Source: Nephrocerus scutellatus (lineage: Eukaryota; Arthropoda; Insecta; Diptera; Pipunculidae). From it: a DNA stretch of 64,000 bases. Positions 9,086 to 20,684 of the stretch are shown here, piece after piece. Each line of letters opens with the position of its first letter. Position 1 is the stretch's first letter. The translations under genes and the position numbers were made by a program. The DNA lies in the NCBI GenBank assembly GCA_947095585.1, contig OX352761.1, forward strand, positions 20,599,277-20,663,276, in the 5' to 3' direction. Below the pieces are notes generated by a model that was not told the origin of the DNA, ran no database searches, and saw nothing but the letters and a program-made list of their open reading frames with translations.

Positions 9086-11015
9086 ACAACACTTCCTAAA
9101 ATTTGGAAGTCATTGGACCCCAGTTAAATTATTTGAGGGTTAGGGCTTTCGGACACCCCACTTCTGAAAGCCCTTATACCTAGAGCAGACCTCGGAAATC
9201 GCAATCTTGTTAGGTGGAAATGCCCCCTTTACAAGAGAGGGGCTTCCAAAGTTTGATGATTTGATGAATGTTAGGGGGTTAATTGTTATCATATAAAAGG
9301 TTCGGTTTGGTCAAAATACCACAAAACCGTTAAAGATATATTTGCCAAAAATTTAATTGTTATGAGTTGTTTTTAACTTCTCAAATTTGACTACTACTAA
9401 TCTAGTAAATCGCAGTGTATCTGTGTTATTTGCACTCTGTGAAAGTTTTCTTTGCGAAAAAGCTTTCTTGCTATTCATCACTTTCTAGAAATAACAACTT
9501 AGCTGATGATGAACAGCGATAGTTGAGGGCTCCCGCTGTGCATGTGCATATAATGAATGGGCATTTGTTCTAAAGTGGATGTTGCTTTTATGGTTTTGTA
9601 TAACAAACAACAACAAAATATGCTCATTCCTTTGTAAACACAACGGCGGATGAAGACGACCAAAAAGCTATTTCGGTTTTTCTGGCTGGCTGCACGGCTC
9701 TGCAATTAAAAGCGTTTTGACATTTCTCATTCGATCCATTGTTCTCCGACGCCGGCGTCGTGAAAATTCATCATTCGTTAAGGATTTATCGTGAAAATTT
9801 TTTAAGAAATCGGCATTTGTTTGATTTAAAGTTAAATGCGATTATATTACAATAAGTGAATTTTTTCATTGCTAAATGGATTTCTTAAAGTCTGCTCGTG
9901 GTAATAGAATGCAAGTTCAATAAAATTCAAATCGTTATTTTTTGAAAAAGGCTAAAAATCATCACAACAGTGGTATCAATTTTTTACTGTGTGTGTGTGT
10001 TATTTGGCAAAATTTATAAATAAAGTCAAAGTTTAATACTCCCAATAAATCAACGACAGAAAGTTTGTGAAATTTAAATTGATTCGTCAATAGCGCTGAT
10101 AAAAATTTGACCAAAAATACATGTCGTGACAGATCTGGCATGTGGTGTTAAACAGAAAACACAAAAACATGCAACAAAATTACACTTCATTTCAGACAGG
10201 CAGTAAAGATTAAAAATAATCGCGAAAGAAAATTCCCAATTTACAATTTGCTTGTGATTCAATTCGCTTCGCTTTCTTCGTCGTGACATAATTTTTGCTA
10301 CTTTTTACAGCGAATGCAGCGAGCGATGTGCTCTGGCTCTCACTTGTCATGTACGTAGTAAAGTTTAAGATGTGCGGTCAAAAAGTCCAATCATTAAAAT
10401 ACTGTCGGTTAAGTGGATGTTGGATGTTGATTAAAGCTGCATGATGCTTCATGAGATATTAGAACATAAATAAACATTTAATTTTTTTATTAAATGCAAA
10501 ATAAAGAGAAATACCAAAGCGAAAACAATCAGCAATCACAGAGAGAGAGGTTTTTTTCTTCATTGAATTACACTTTTTTTACTCATAGCAAATTTAATTT
10601 CCCCTTCTAGTTAAATAACAATAAAATTTGTTGATAAATAAGTTATTTAATAGATAACTATGTGGTTGTGGTTAGAGCATAACATCACATCCGCTGCGAA
10701 TCATGTAACAAAATCAATAGTTAAAATTAATTTTCCCTTTTATCGTTGGGAAATTCCCATTTTTTCATTAGAAATACCTTCGAGTTTTGTTTTTATTATT
10801 GTGGCTATTTTTTTACGTCCGAGTGCTTTGAGAGATAATTTATCGGAATAATTGCCAGAATTCTGATCTGTGTTGTTTTCATTCTCCGAAAAATCTTTTT
10901 TCTCTGAAGCTATTTTTTTAAGCTCCGATAATTCTCGGATATGATTTTAAAATTCTCTATATTAACTTCCCGTGCCCGTGTGTTTGTTTGACGTGGAATC
11001 TTGCGATCAATTTGT
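9086..11015. other. 1.9 kb with no recognised gene
   Basis: AT-rich, apparently low-copy sequence. Short open frames are present but show no family motif, no splice structure and no codon pattern. A run of (GT)n near 9990 and GAGAGA near 10542 are the only simple repeats noted. Confidence 0.4.
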
Positions 11016-11078
11016 AACCCACTTTCCAAAGTCCGAGTTCATTGAAATTTTGCACACATGCATATCTTCGATGACAAC
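11016..11078 (+). repeat. 63-bp direct repeat, left copy
   Basis: Begins AACCCACTTTCC and ends GATGACAAC. An almost identical 63 bp copy lies at 11561-11623 (two differences), flanking a LINE family A fragment. The sequence itself is a diverged unit of the nearby ~110 bp array (compare 'cacatgcatatcttcgatgacaac' with the array's 'cacatgtgtatctccgatggacaac'). Confidence 0.75.
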
Positions 11079-11560
11079 GTGGAATTCTAGTGAGTTTAAT
11101 TTTCGCTCCATATATCATCGGCAAAGTCCAGGTCTTATAAGTTGTGAAAAACATTCCATGGCAAACCCGATGGAGTACGGGTTACTATTTTCATCACACA
11201 GTCGATGACAATTGTGAAAAGCAATGGTGAGAGGGTGCAACCTTGATTGACTCCCTAGTAGATGTTGAAAGGTGAGCCAAGATGACCGTTACGAATGACG
11301 CGGCATGTTGAGTTGCGGTACTTGCGGTGTTAATTTGATCCGTACAAGAACGGTTTGGGCGAAATCCTGCTTGTTCATTTCTCCAAATTGGCTTTAACGC
11401 ATTCCATAAGCGCCTAGCTATTATAAAGGAGATCAGTTTGTTTATGGTGTTTAGCAGGGTATTTCCTCTTCAGTTATCGCAATTGCTCAAATCAACTTTC
11501 TTGGGGAGTTTGACTACTAAGCCTTCTTTTAACGACGATGGAATGGTTACAGATTTCCAT
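11079..11560 (-). mobile_element. LINE family A copy 2, internal fragment
   Basis: About 480 bp colinear and very similar to 7330-7850, in the same orientation, covering the RT region before and after YADD. Like that copy it lacks the ~157 bp containing RT motif A that the 22-24 kb copy retains. It is framed by the 63-bp direct repeats. Confidence 0.8.
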
Positions 11561-11623
11561 AACCCGCTTTCCAAAGTCCGATTTCATTGAAATTTTGCAC
11601 ACATGCATATCTTCGATGACAAC
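11561..11623 (+). repeat. 63-bp direct repeat, right copy
   Basis: Matches 11016-11078 at 61 of 63 positions. It is followed directly by the ~110 bp tandem array. Confidence 0.75.
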
Positions 11624-12620
11624 ACATTCTTTTAAATTGTTGTGCCCCTCGGGGTCGGGGGCCTCCCATACAAACATTTTATAAAATGTACCGGATTTTC
11701 TTCAAATTTTATATACCAGTGTATCTCCGATGGACAAAACTTTCTGTAAAAATTTTGGAGACCCCGTGGTATTGAAGCCCCATACAAATTTTAAAAAAGT
11801 AAACCCGATTTTCTTCAAATTTTAAATACGTGCGTATCTCCGATGGACAACACTTTTTGTAAAAAAATGTTGAATGTCATGTGTACTTGAATAAACCATA
11901 AACTGGAAACTGAATAGTGCTGCCATCTACGGTATAAACAGCAAGTGATATCCATAAAACACAATTTAAAAACAATAATTCTGACACGATTTTCTAAATT
12001 TAATATACATGTATATATCTCCGATGGACAACACTTTTTGTAAACATTTTGGAGACCCCGGGCCCCGCGGTCGTGGGGGCCCATTACAAATTTTTTTTAA
12101 AAATTAACCCGATTTTCTTCAAATTTTATATACATACATGTATATCTCATGTGAAGGGGCCCTGAACCCTTAGGGGTGCCCATATAATTTTTTTTTAAAA
12201 TTAGCCCGATTTTCTTCAAACTTTAAACATATGTGTATCTCGATGGACAAAACTTTTTGTAACTTTTTTGGAGTGATCGGGCCCTGAGGCCTGCGGTGTG
12301 CCCATATAATTTTTTTTTTAAATTAGCCTGAATTTTCTTCAAATTTTAAGCACATATGTATCTCTGATGGACAAAACTTTTTGTACATTATTTTGGAGTG
12401 ATCTGGGGTTCCCATATAAGTTTTTTAAAAATTAACCCGATTTTCTTGAAATTTTAAACACATATTTATCTCCGATGACAACACGGGGGCTCATGAGTAT
12501 CTCTGGTGACAACAGTTTTTGTAAACATTTTGAAGTGAAGGGGCTCTAATATTAATTGTTTTCCAAATTAACCCGGTTCAAACTTTGCACACATATTTAT
12601 CTCCTATTAGAGAATTTACA
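11624..12620 (+). repeat. Degenerate tandem array, unit about 90-190 bp (mostly ~110)
   Basis: Seven to eight diverged units share the order: (C)CCGATTTTCTTCAAATTTTA, a CACATGTGTATCTCCGATGGACAA core, CTTTTTGTAAA, TTTTGGAG, a GC-rich GGGCCC patch, then CCCATACAAATTTTTT. Cores lie near 11725, 11832, 12018, 12236, 12358, 12466 and 12497. Related single or paired units lie at 6585-6670, 28770-28860 and 56165-56455. No protein is encoded. Confidence 0.82.
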
Positions 12621-13123
12621 TGAAAAGTTTTAGTTTTTATGGGTTCTTTTTCTACTCTAAAAAATATACAGAACATTTCTTGACTGCTGTAGTTGTTTTT
12701 TTCTTTAAACATGAGACATGTTGACTACTATAGAGGATTCAGGTGAAAAATAAAACTTTTCTCTGATACAAAAAAAAAACACCGCAGATAACACAAAATT
12801 ACACACGCTTTGTTCGTTTGATTTTGAAACTGCACTACGGGTCAGTTCTGGTTCTTGAAAGAGTGAATCGAATAATTTGTTTTCACATTCGGTTTCAAAC
12901 ATTGCTTCCATTTTTTCGATTTACTTGGTACTAAAAAGCGATTCTCGTTCATAAGTGAAACTACCGTGGTGAATTCAATATTGTACACCGTAGTGATTAA
13001 ATTGTCGTCTCTTGCTATCATTTATACAAATTGTGACTGTCAAAGCAAACAAAATTTTCAAAATTTATAATATATGCAACTATATAAATTATATATGTCT
13101 GCACTTACAATGTCCGTACTGTC
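12621..13123. other. No recognised gene
   Basis: AT-rich sequence between the array and a SINE; no motif, no clear exon. Confidence 0.4.
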
Positions 13124-13415
13124 ATTAATAATATTCGGCGCGACAGACCCATTGCAGTCCAAGGCCTAGCTTCTCGCGACCATTTGTGTTGCGCATGTAT
13201 GTATATTTTTGGACACAAATGGAATGGACCTACAATTTAAGGCCGGATCCGAACTGCGAATTGAGAAGCTTTCCGTGACAAGTACTCTCGGAAGGTTTGT
13301 CACCCATTCGCGAGAGGTGGGACACCGTGAAAAATACTTTTGGTGTTACTGCGATTTGAACCACGAACCTCCTGCTCAGTAGCCACACGCATTTCCACTG
13401 AGCCACGGCGCCCAC
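13124..13415 (-). mobile_element. tRNA-derived SINE, copy 2 (- strand)
   Basis: Reverse complement of the SINE at 4965. It contains the A box within GTGGCTCAGTGG (near 13400), a weakened B box GGTTCAAATCG (near 13360), the same body and a short (TTA)-type tail at 13124-13135. It is the longest copy, keeping a segment (ACAAACCTTCCGAGAGTACT region) absent from the others. Confidence 0.88.
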
Positions 13416-15639
13416 TCCGTACTGGCATTGCTTATTTAAAAACCGGGCCCATTTCTTTCGGAACATTTCTTTTGAACAACTCGTTGCTTTAGTTCACTTA
13501 GGTGCTTCGTTTTGGCTAAGCCGTTAATGTTGCGTTGCACTACTGAGCGGTTGGTCATCGTGGCATTTGTGCGGCCATTTCAATACAAATGCACATACAA
13601 AATGTGCGAGTGCACATGTTTTTTGCTTAGCGCCAAAAATTTGTGCACTTTGTTAAGAAAGTGTAGAAAAAAATTAACGCCACATAAGTTAGATGTCAAT
13701 AAATTCGATTTTGACAGAATGTTCACATGTTACTCACAGACATTTTTGTAGTAAATGTTGGCAACATTCGCATGGAGGGGAAATAAACTTACTCTCTAAT
13801 GTCCGCTCTCTTTTACTATTTACTATTTTTGAGTACGAGTTAAAATTCGTAATTTCGGATACGGCAAAAATATAACACGAATAGTTACAAGAAGCTAAAC
13901 CTTTTCCTGTAACCGTCTGTCGCCTCAAATATTTTTATTATTAATATTTTACAATTTATCAAACGTCAGTTTTTAGTATTACTTAATTTTTTTAAGCTAT
14001 AATAGAAAATTCACAAATTTTATGCCATTTTTTCGAATTTTGCGTCTTGATGAAGAAATATGTTGACAGAATTTCCCGCGAGCTTACAACAATAGAATGG
14101 AAGACAATTATTTAAGGAGTGACAGTTAAATAAGAGTACAGCAGTAACAAAATAAATTAACATCATGGGCATTAAAATGTGTCTGTACACAGCACGAGAC
14201 TTCATGTTGTTAATGAACTGCCAATTAATGATTGAGAACTAATTGCGTTACAGCTATAAACTAAATTTTTTCAAATTTGTATTGTGCTTAATATACAAAT
14301 ATTCTTTGAATACATGCAATTAAATGCATATATGACTAAATAAAATTTATGACATTGCCATTTAGCCACTGTCAATCCCACGTAAGCTGATATTTTTGTG
14401 TTAAATTGTAAATAAATTGTTTTGTGAAACTTTTTTCTAGTTAATCGTCAATCGATTTTGCACAGATAACTGACTTTTTATGATTATTTCTAAATTTTCT
14501 ATATTAACTTAGCGTTCGCGTGCGAATTTGTTTTTTCATTTATGAAATATTCAATATACCTAAATATATTGACCAATAAACTAAAATTAAGACTTTTATA
14601 ATGAAAAAATAATAATAATGCAACAGACCGATGTTGAAACTTCGAACCAACAGCTCAGTAGTGCAACGCACTAACGAATAGCAAAAATAAAATTACTACA
14701 TTTCAATTAATAATGCACCTACATTAATTTGTTTGGCACAAAAGAACTAGAACAAAAGAAAGAACTTAAAGTTAATATAACTTCTGTTAAAAAGCTGATA
14801 CACTTTTAATTCTTCTACCAATAAATTTAAAGGGACAAATCAATTGCTAAAAAAAATTTAATCACATGTCCTGCTTTTGAATAAATAAAACAGATTGCCA
14901 GTTCAAGCATGCTGTTCAAATGAATTAACGAATTGTTATTACAAAATTACGCCCTCACGTGCTTTACACGCGTGAACAATAGAACCGGCATTTTAGTATA
15001 TTCGATAACTGTTTGTATTGTTTTGACATGTGTCATCCTTAAAAGAAATGGTACAGTTGATATATTGCGTAACAGGGACAGGCATTCAGTGTATTTACTT
15101 ATTATTTATTTACATTTTTCTCTACGAAAACCATTTGTACATAATCTATTTCAATAGGATAATTGTGCAAAAGCTTGCATTAGTGATAAGAGAAAGAGAA
15201 CTGACAAAGGGGTGCAAGAATTATCCCCGGAAAAGCTTCATTCTTTGGTATGAATTGTTCCTTCGTTAAGTTTGCAGATTTAAAATTTGACAACTACAGA
15301 TCCAGCTGTTCTGGTCAAACAGAAACAGCTGCTGTTGCTTTATTTTTCTTTTCGCTTGCTGGATAGAGTTAAGATTACTCTCTCGGAGTTTCAGTTTGGC
15401 GCTCAATTTGCAAACAGTATCCAGAGTGCTATTTGGTTTTGTGTTCCGGCACTGTAATGGCGCTCTCACAATGGATATACTTAAGACTTACGAGATTGTA
15501 TGGATTTTGGCTTTGACAAAACAACAAAATTTTTGCTTGGTATCTGTTTAGCGTTATATTTGTAGCGTTCACCACGAAAACCACTTCAACTCTGTCACTT
15601 TGACAGCTTACCAGTGGGCATTGTTTCGGGTATGGGTTG
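13416..15639. other. 2.2 kb without a recognised gene; holds an inverted-repeat pair
   Basis: AT-rich with short meaningless frames. The stretch GCGTTGCACTACTGAGC at about 13531-13547 recurs inverted at about 14656-14672 (GCTCAGTAGTGCAACGC), with weaker matching on both sides (CGTTAnTG outside, GTTGGT inside). This may mark the ends of an unrecognised ~1.15 kb element. Confidence 0.4.
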
Positions 15640-16745
15640 TACAACTGGATAGAGATAATAGAATTAGTTCTTGTAAAATTCATATTTAAGATATTTGCAT
15701 AAATTATGAGGTCCAACTTGATTTTGACGGAAATCTGACAACCGGATGTGACAGTTTACTTGGACAGTTTTTTGAGTTTTTGCAAATTACACAAAAAGTA
15801 TAGCACTTAGGAGAAATCTAATAAGTGCAAATGAAATTAAAAAAAAAAAAAAAAAAATTTAATACTCCATTTTTTATATGAAAACATATTGCCAAGGGAG
15901 ACGACTTTTTTCGGGAGGCCAGGACCGGACCCCGGTTGTAGAGCCAAATATGATGATGATGATGTTTGACATTTAAAGACTTCGCGACTACGCCTAGTCA
16001 CGAATTGTCGAGTATTGAGTCGGGTTGGGGAAAGAACGAACCGATTCGCAAAAAGCTACAATTTTTATACTAGATTCTGTCATTAAACATTAAACACTAC
16101 GCTAAAGAAATAAAACGCATCACCCAACAATAAAATTATATGCTATACACCTCGTACGTATACGAACTCACTTTTCACTTTCCGATTCGATCTTGTGACT
16201 TTCTGATTTTATTATATTTCTTCTTTTTACATTAAACCAAAGTTCTAGAATTTTTATATTTCCAGCGTACAGTTTTTTATCTCTAATTTTTTTATCTTTT
16301 CTAAAAAAATGGAGGTGTGGGCACACCCTTTCTTTTACGGACGGGGCCGGAATCATTAAATTTTTTTTTCAACATTTTTTTTTTATTTTTTCTCTAATTT
16401 TTTTTTAATTTTTTTGTTTGTTTTTGTTTACAATTCTTTTGCATTCAACAGATTTCTCCTAAGTTCTATACCTTTTGAGTTATTTGCAAAAACTCGAAAA
16501 ATTGTCTGAGTAAAAACTGTCTCTTCCGGTTGTCAGATTTCTGTCAAAATCATCTAGCCCCTTACAATTTATGTAAAAAGCATAAATATGAATTTTCATC
16601 CCAATAAGTTAAGCCGTCTGGGCTGTAGAGTGGACACAGACAGACAAACAGAGAGAATTTTTTTTATTTTCGTTCTTTCTGACTATGGAGAGACGGTAAG
16701 GGGTAAATCTGCAAAAATCCCGAGTTCGAAAATTTTCATGATTAC
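15640..16745. mobile_element. Probable foldback-type DNA element, copy 1
   Basis: The left arm (about 15655-15835) and right arm (about 16440-16600) are inverted versions of each other: 'ttttgagtttttgcaaattac...tatagcacttaggagaaatct' against 'agatttctcctaagttctatac...ttgagttatttgcaaaaactc'. The right side continues with GACAGACAAACAGA and 'tctgcaaaaatcccgag'. The interior has 'aaatggaggtgtgggcacac' near 16308. The copy at 29912-31600 has the same order. No transposase is present. A LINE family B 3' end (15893-15962) sits inside. Confidence 0.6.
15893..15962 (+). mobile_element. LINE family B, extreme 5' truncation: last ~50 bp plus (ATG)n tail
   Basis: Reads GGGAGGCCAGGACCGGACCC...GTTGTAGAGCCAAATATGATGATGATGATG. 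It matches the 3' ends of the copies at 25622, 39626 and 43436 (which are on the - strand). It shows the family's normal 3' terminus and tail, inserted in the foldback element. Confidence 0.82.
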
Positions 16746-17439
16746 TATACTTCCTTTCACTATGTAAAAAATGAAAATAAAATGAAGTAAAAATGTCAAA
16801 AATATTTAAAAAGTTCAAAAATTAAGAAAGATTGCAACAGTAGGTGTCACTGTCAGCCGTCAATTAAAGTGAGAAAGGAGATTTTTTTAGTTTCAAATGG
16901 TTCCGACCAAATCCAAAATATAGAGTGAGTGAAATAGAGTAATTTGTATCACCTTGGTTGAAAATACTATTATTGTTCTTTCAATTTTGTATATTAAAAA
17001 CGCAATGCACGGCAACACTTTGTTACCATATGTATCATCATTTATCAATGAACGCAGTTAACGAATAAAGCTCATAATTGAAGTGTGGTTAACGAATGTA
17101 AAAATTATTTAAACTGCTACCGGCCGGTGTAGAAAATGTCAACGGTTCTAGTTTTTTGACGTTTGCTAATGAAATAATAGTTACTTTTTAAAAGTAGAGC
17201 ATAAAGATAGAAAAAAATTTGTTCTATTGAGTATGAGCTTGTCTGTAGGTTAAAACAGTCTGCTCTTGTCACCTCCATTAAGCTCTCGTATAAGCTTTTT
17301 AACTGCAGTCTGTCTCTGCAATGCGCTGCAATACTTAAATTTGAATGCACGTTATGTCTGCCTTTTAGCATAATATCATCCACCACCAATACCGACCACC
17401 TCTACCACCAACACATCCTACTCACACAAAAAAGCTTAA
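16746..17439. other. No recognised gene
   Basis: AT-rich, low-copy sequence. A CCACCA-rich patch lies near 17377-17410. Confidence 0.4.
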
Positions 17440-18402
17440 TAAATTAACGATTTTGCAAAAGCGTACACAAGCTGCCCTTTACCACTTTACGTTTTGGTAA
17501 TGTGCTAGTCAGTGAGTGATTCGTTCGATAATTTTTTGGCAATTTTGTTTTGGGCATTGCCATCCGCATCCGCGCAACGACAGACGACGACCACAACGAG
17601 AACATCAGAACAGCAGCTAGCTGAAATATTTGTCTGCGGGGACAAGAAGAATACGCGAGTTCAATTTTTAGCAAAGTGAAGACATTGATTGCATAAAGTT
17701 GAAAAAAACGAACAAAATTTGTGTCTTTCAGTGCAATGTAGAGCGTTTTCAATTAAGTTTTTCTACTGTCAAATAAAAAAATTAAGTAAAAGTGAGAAAA
17801 ATAAAAATAAAATTTGCCAATACATATATTTTACAAAATCAATCAATCAATCAAAAATTGGCAAAAAGTTTAATTGAGGAAAAAGGCAGTGCAGCAAAAA
17901 TATGAGAAAATCTCATCATCACAAATTCGAAAAAAGAAAATTTTTAGTTATTCCTTGTCGCTTTGTGCACGGTCTTTAAAAATTCGTTAATCGTTTGTCA
18001 TCTGTTTCGAAAAAAAAAATTCTCTTTATTATAAATTTATTTCCTGTGTTTCTACCAATAATTAAATATATATTTTTTTGAGGTGTACCTACCATCCACA
18101 AAAAAATACCTATCGCTGAAAGGTAAATCTTACAAAAATTTACTGTTGTGTCGTTTGGTTTATTTACTTCTTGTGATCATCACCTGTCAAGTTATCAACT
18201 GAGTCTGTTTTTGTTTCTGTGTGCGGTCGGTCGGAGTCGTGCTGTTTGTTGTACTCGCGTGTCGATTATATCGTTATTTCTTTCGGTTTTTTTGGTTCAT
18301 TCATCGTTACTTCCGGTTCGTTTGTGTGATCTGTCATTTGGCAGCAGAGCGAATCATCAGCAACGGCTTATCAGAAGTCAGTGTGGCCAACAGATCGTAG
18401 TG
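17440..18402 (+). other. Candidate non-coding first exon / promoter of the gene at 27.7 kb
   Basis: This block is not repeated elsewhere in the window and has the texture of fly 5' leaders (CGACAGACGACGACCACAACG, many short A-rich and CAATCAATCAATC tracts). It ends in a good splice donor, GATCGTAGTG/gtaagat, after 18402. The next strong acceptor leading to a plausible start codon on this strand is at 27736. Linking the two is inference. The exact transcription start is not visible. Confidence 0.35.
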
Positions 18403-18619
18403 GTAAGATTTTTTTTAAATATGTAAAATCAATTTAGTTTTAGTTTAATTGAATTTGTATGTTCTAAATTCTAACATGACATTTCTAAATACTAAATAGT
18501 TACCAAAGTACGAAGAATGAAGAATGTTAGTTTTTGTTTAGAATTAAAATTAGAATTAGAAATACAATGGGGATAAAACAATCGAGAAGAATTTAACACT
18601 TCCAAAACCCAATGCTGTT

Positions 18620-19165
18620 TCCTGTCGTCTAAGCGAATCCTAAATCCCATGCCATTATCCATGAATGGCACTTGCATTAAGGAAACTGAAAATCTCGCCA
18701 TTATCGGTATGTGCGTTAACGACAAGCTTCGTTGGAATCCCTCACTCCCTCTCTCTGGTCTGGCTACTATCTAACAGGCTTGTATTCTCTGTAAACTTGA
18801 GTACAGTTGCTATATTTGGTCTGGTGCGCCTAAAACTACCTCCAGCGGTGCCCAAGAGAAAAAGCCAGCTGAATGCCACCTCTCCTTGAATTCAATTGCA
18901 ATACGCTCTAAATGCTCATCAGTTTACCCTCAAGCCAATCTTGGAACGCACACTTAAATTAAGAGATTCGTTCTTGAACCGTACAAAAAGTATATGGAAT
19001 GCTCTGTCTTTCCACATCACTATGATCCACAGGCATTTAAAACATAAGCTCATATAGACATTTCCTCTTTTCTCCTTCTTTTCCTTAACGCCCACGCTGT
19101 GCCAAGCACATATCCGAGCATTATAAGGGTGCGAACCCCTTTAAGCGTGCGCGAATTATAAAAAA
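18620..19165 (+). mobile_element. LINE family F, 5'-truncated, 3' end with poly-A
   Basis: Codes in shifting frames for IGMCVNDKLRWN, KLEYSCYIWSGAPKTT and a C-terminal WNALS..PHHYDPQAFKT block, the usual ending of Jockey/CR1-like RT proteins (the SIWNALP tail). It ends 'cgcgaattataaaaaaaa'. The last 170 bp match 43251-43432. Confidence 0.75.
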
Positions 19166-19379
19166 AATCCAGACCACCAATTTGGATTTTGAAACCAGCC
19201 AGTATCCTGCTGGTCTCGAAACCAAGAGCAAGTGCACAGAATCGTAAACAGTTAAATGCGCGTTAGAAGAAAAAAAATACTGTTCAGTTCTGAACTGAAA
19301 TATAAAATCATGCAACTTTTGAAAATTACTTGTTCCAACTAAAATAACAGATTAAACAAAACGATGCCAACACAGAACT

Positions 19380-19862
19380 AAACGAGATATACGCAGGGGT
19401 CCCTCAAGGCAGTGTATTGGGCCCTGTATTATATTTACTATATACAGCCGATCTACCAATACGTCAACATTGATGCCGACGACACTGCTATTATGTTTTC
19501 GCTCAAAAACCCTCTAACTACATGAAGAGAACTACAAAAACACCTACACAAAATCGAGGATTGGCCAACGTCAAATAAAAGGGCCTTAACCTTGATAGGA
19601 GACTGACATGGAGAAGACACATTGAAACAATCATGTAAACATAAAATTCTCAAAAATGCACTGGCTGATTGGAATAACATTAAAACTTTCTCTAGACTGT
19701 AAGGTTCTACTTTACAAATCGATTCAAATTCCCGTATGGTCGTATGGAATTTAACTTCCAGCGCATCAAATTTAAACATTTTACAGCGAACTCAAGCAAA
19801 AATACTTCGCTGAATATTCGAATTCGATCAGCGATTTACTCCGTGCAACACTGACGGTAGCG
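19380..19862 (+). mobile_element. Jockey-like LINE RT fragment
   Basis: The conserved RT motif GVPQGSVLGPVLY is plain at 19398-19436, followed by YTADLP, a catalytic-loop remnant DADDTAIM and RELQKHLHKIEDW, then LTWRRHIETI and an IQIPVWSYGIQL-like stretch in other frames. It is broken by frameshifts and ends where family C begins. Confidence 0.8.
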
Positions 19863-19874
19863 AACAATAGAATT

Positions 19875-20684
19875 CAACTATGACAAATTACCTTAAACAC
19901 CTGGACTACGTTGACGATATTTGCCTGCTCTCACATCGGATAGTGGACCTTCATATGACGGCCCAAAATCAAGAAACCGAAGCAAGCAAAGTGGGGCTCA
20001 AGATAAACACTGTCAAAACAAAAGCCCTACTTCTAACACCCGCTCTCAACTTAACATTGCTGGACAGGGAGTAGAAAATGTTGACAACTCTCAATACCTA
20101 GGAAGTGTGGTCTCGGCTGAACGCGGTGGCACCGAACTGATGTATGCAGAAAAATTGGGAAAGCAAGGGCTGCTTTCGGAATGCTATCGAAAGTCAGGAG
20201 AAGCAATGTTTATACCTTAAGAACTAAGTTTCGACTGTTCCGCTCCAACGTCGAAGCAGTACTGTTGTATGGGTGCAGTACTTGGGAGGTGGATACCACT
20301 ACGACGCGCAAGCTTCAATCTTTCGTAAACAAATGCCTACATATCATCTTGAGGAACTTCTGACCAAATCGTATATCCAACGACGAAATTCATCGAAGAA
20401 CGGACCAAGAAGCTATAGACGTTATTGTGTGAAGGATAAATTGGCAGTGTATTGGACACACACTACGGCGCGACGACAACTCCATTGCGAAATATGTCAT
20501 GCAATGGAACCCGCTCACCCAGGTAGAAGGTAGAAGAGCGGGACAGTCGAGGAAGGTCCTTGGGAATTGGTTGAATGCAGCTCATATGCGTTGCAGAAAA
20601 CAAAACAAGATGGCGCGTAGGCGTTGTTGACTCCGTATGCCCCTCGAGGGGTTAAAGGATTCAAGAAGAAAAAGAAGAAGAAGT
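19875..20684 (+). mobile_element. LINE family C, RT C-terminal part with (AAG)n tail
   Basis: Encodes HLDYVDDICLLSH (the YxDD catalytic motif, here YVDD), KVGLKINTVKTKAL, DNSQYLGSVVSAERGG, FRSNVEAVLLYGCSTW and FVNKCLHIILRNF, then a basic C-terminus. It has the layout of family A but a distinct sequence. It terminates in AAGAAGAAAAAGAAGAAGAAG at 20661-20684, a likely template-derived 3' tail. Several frameshifts are present. Confidence 0.8.
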
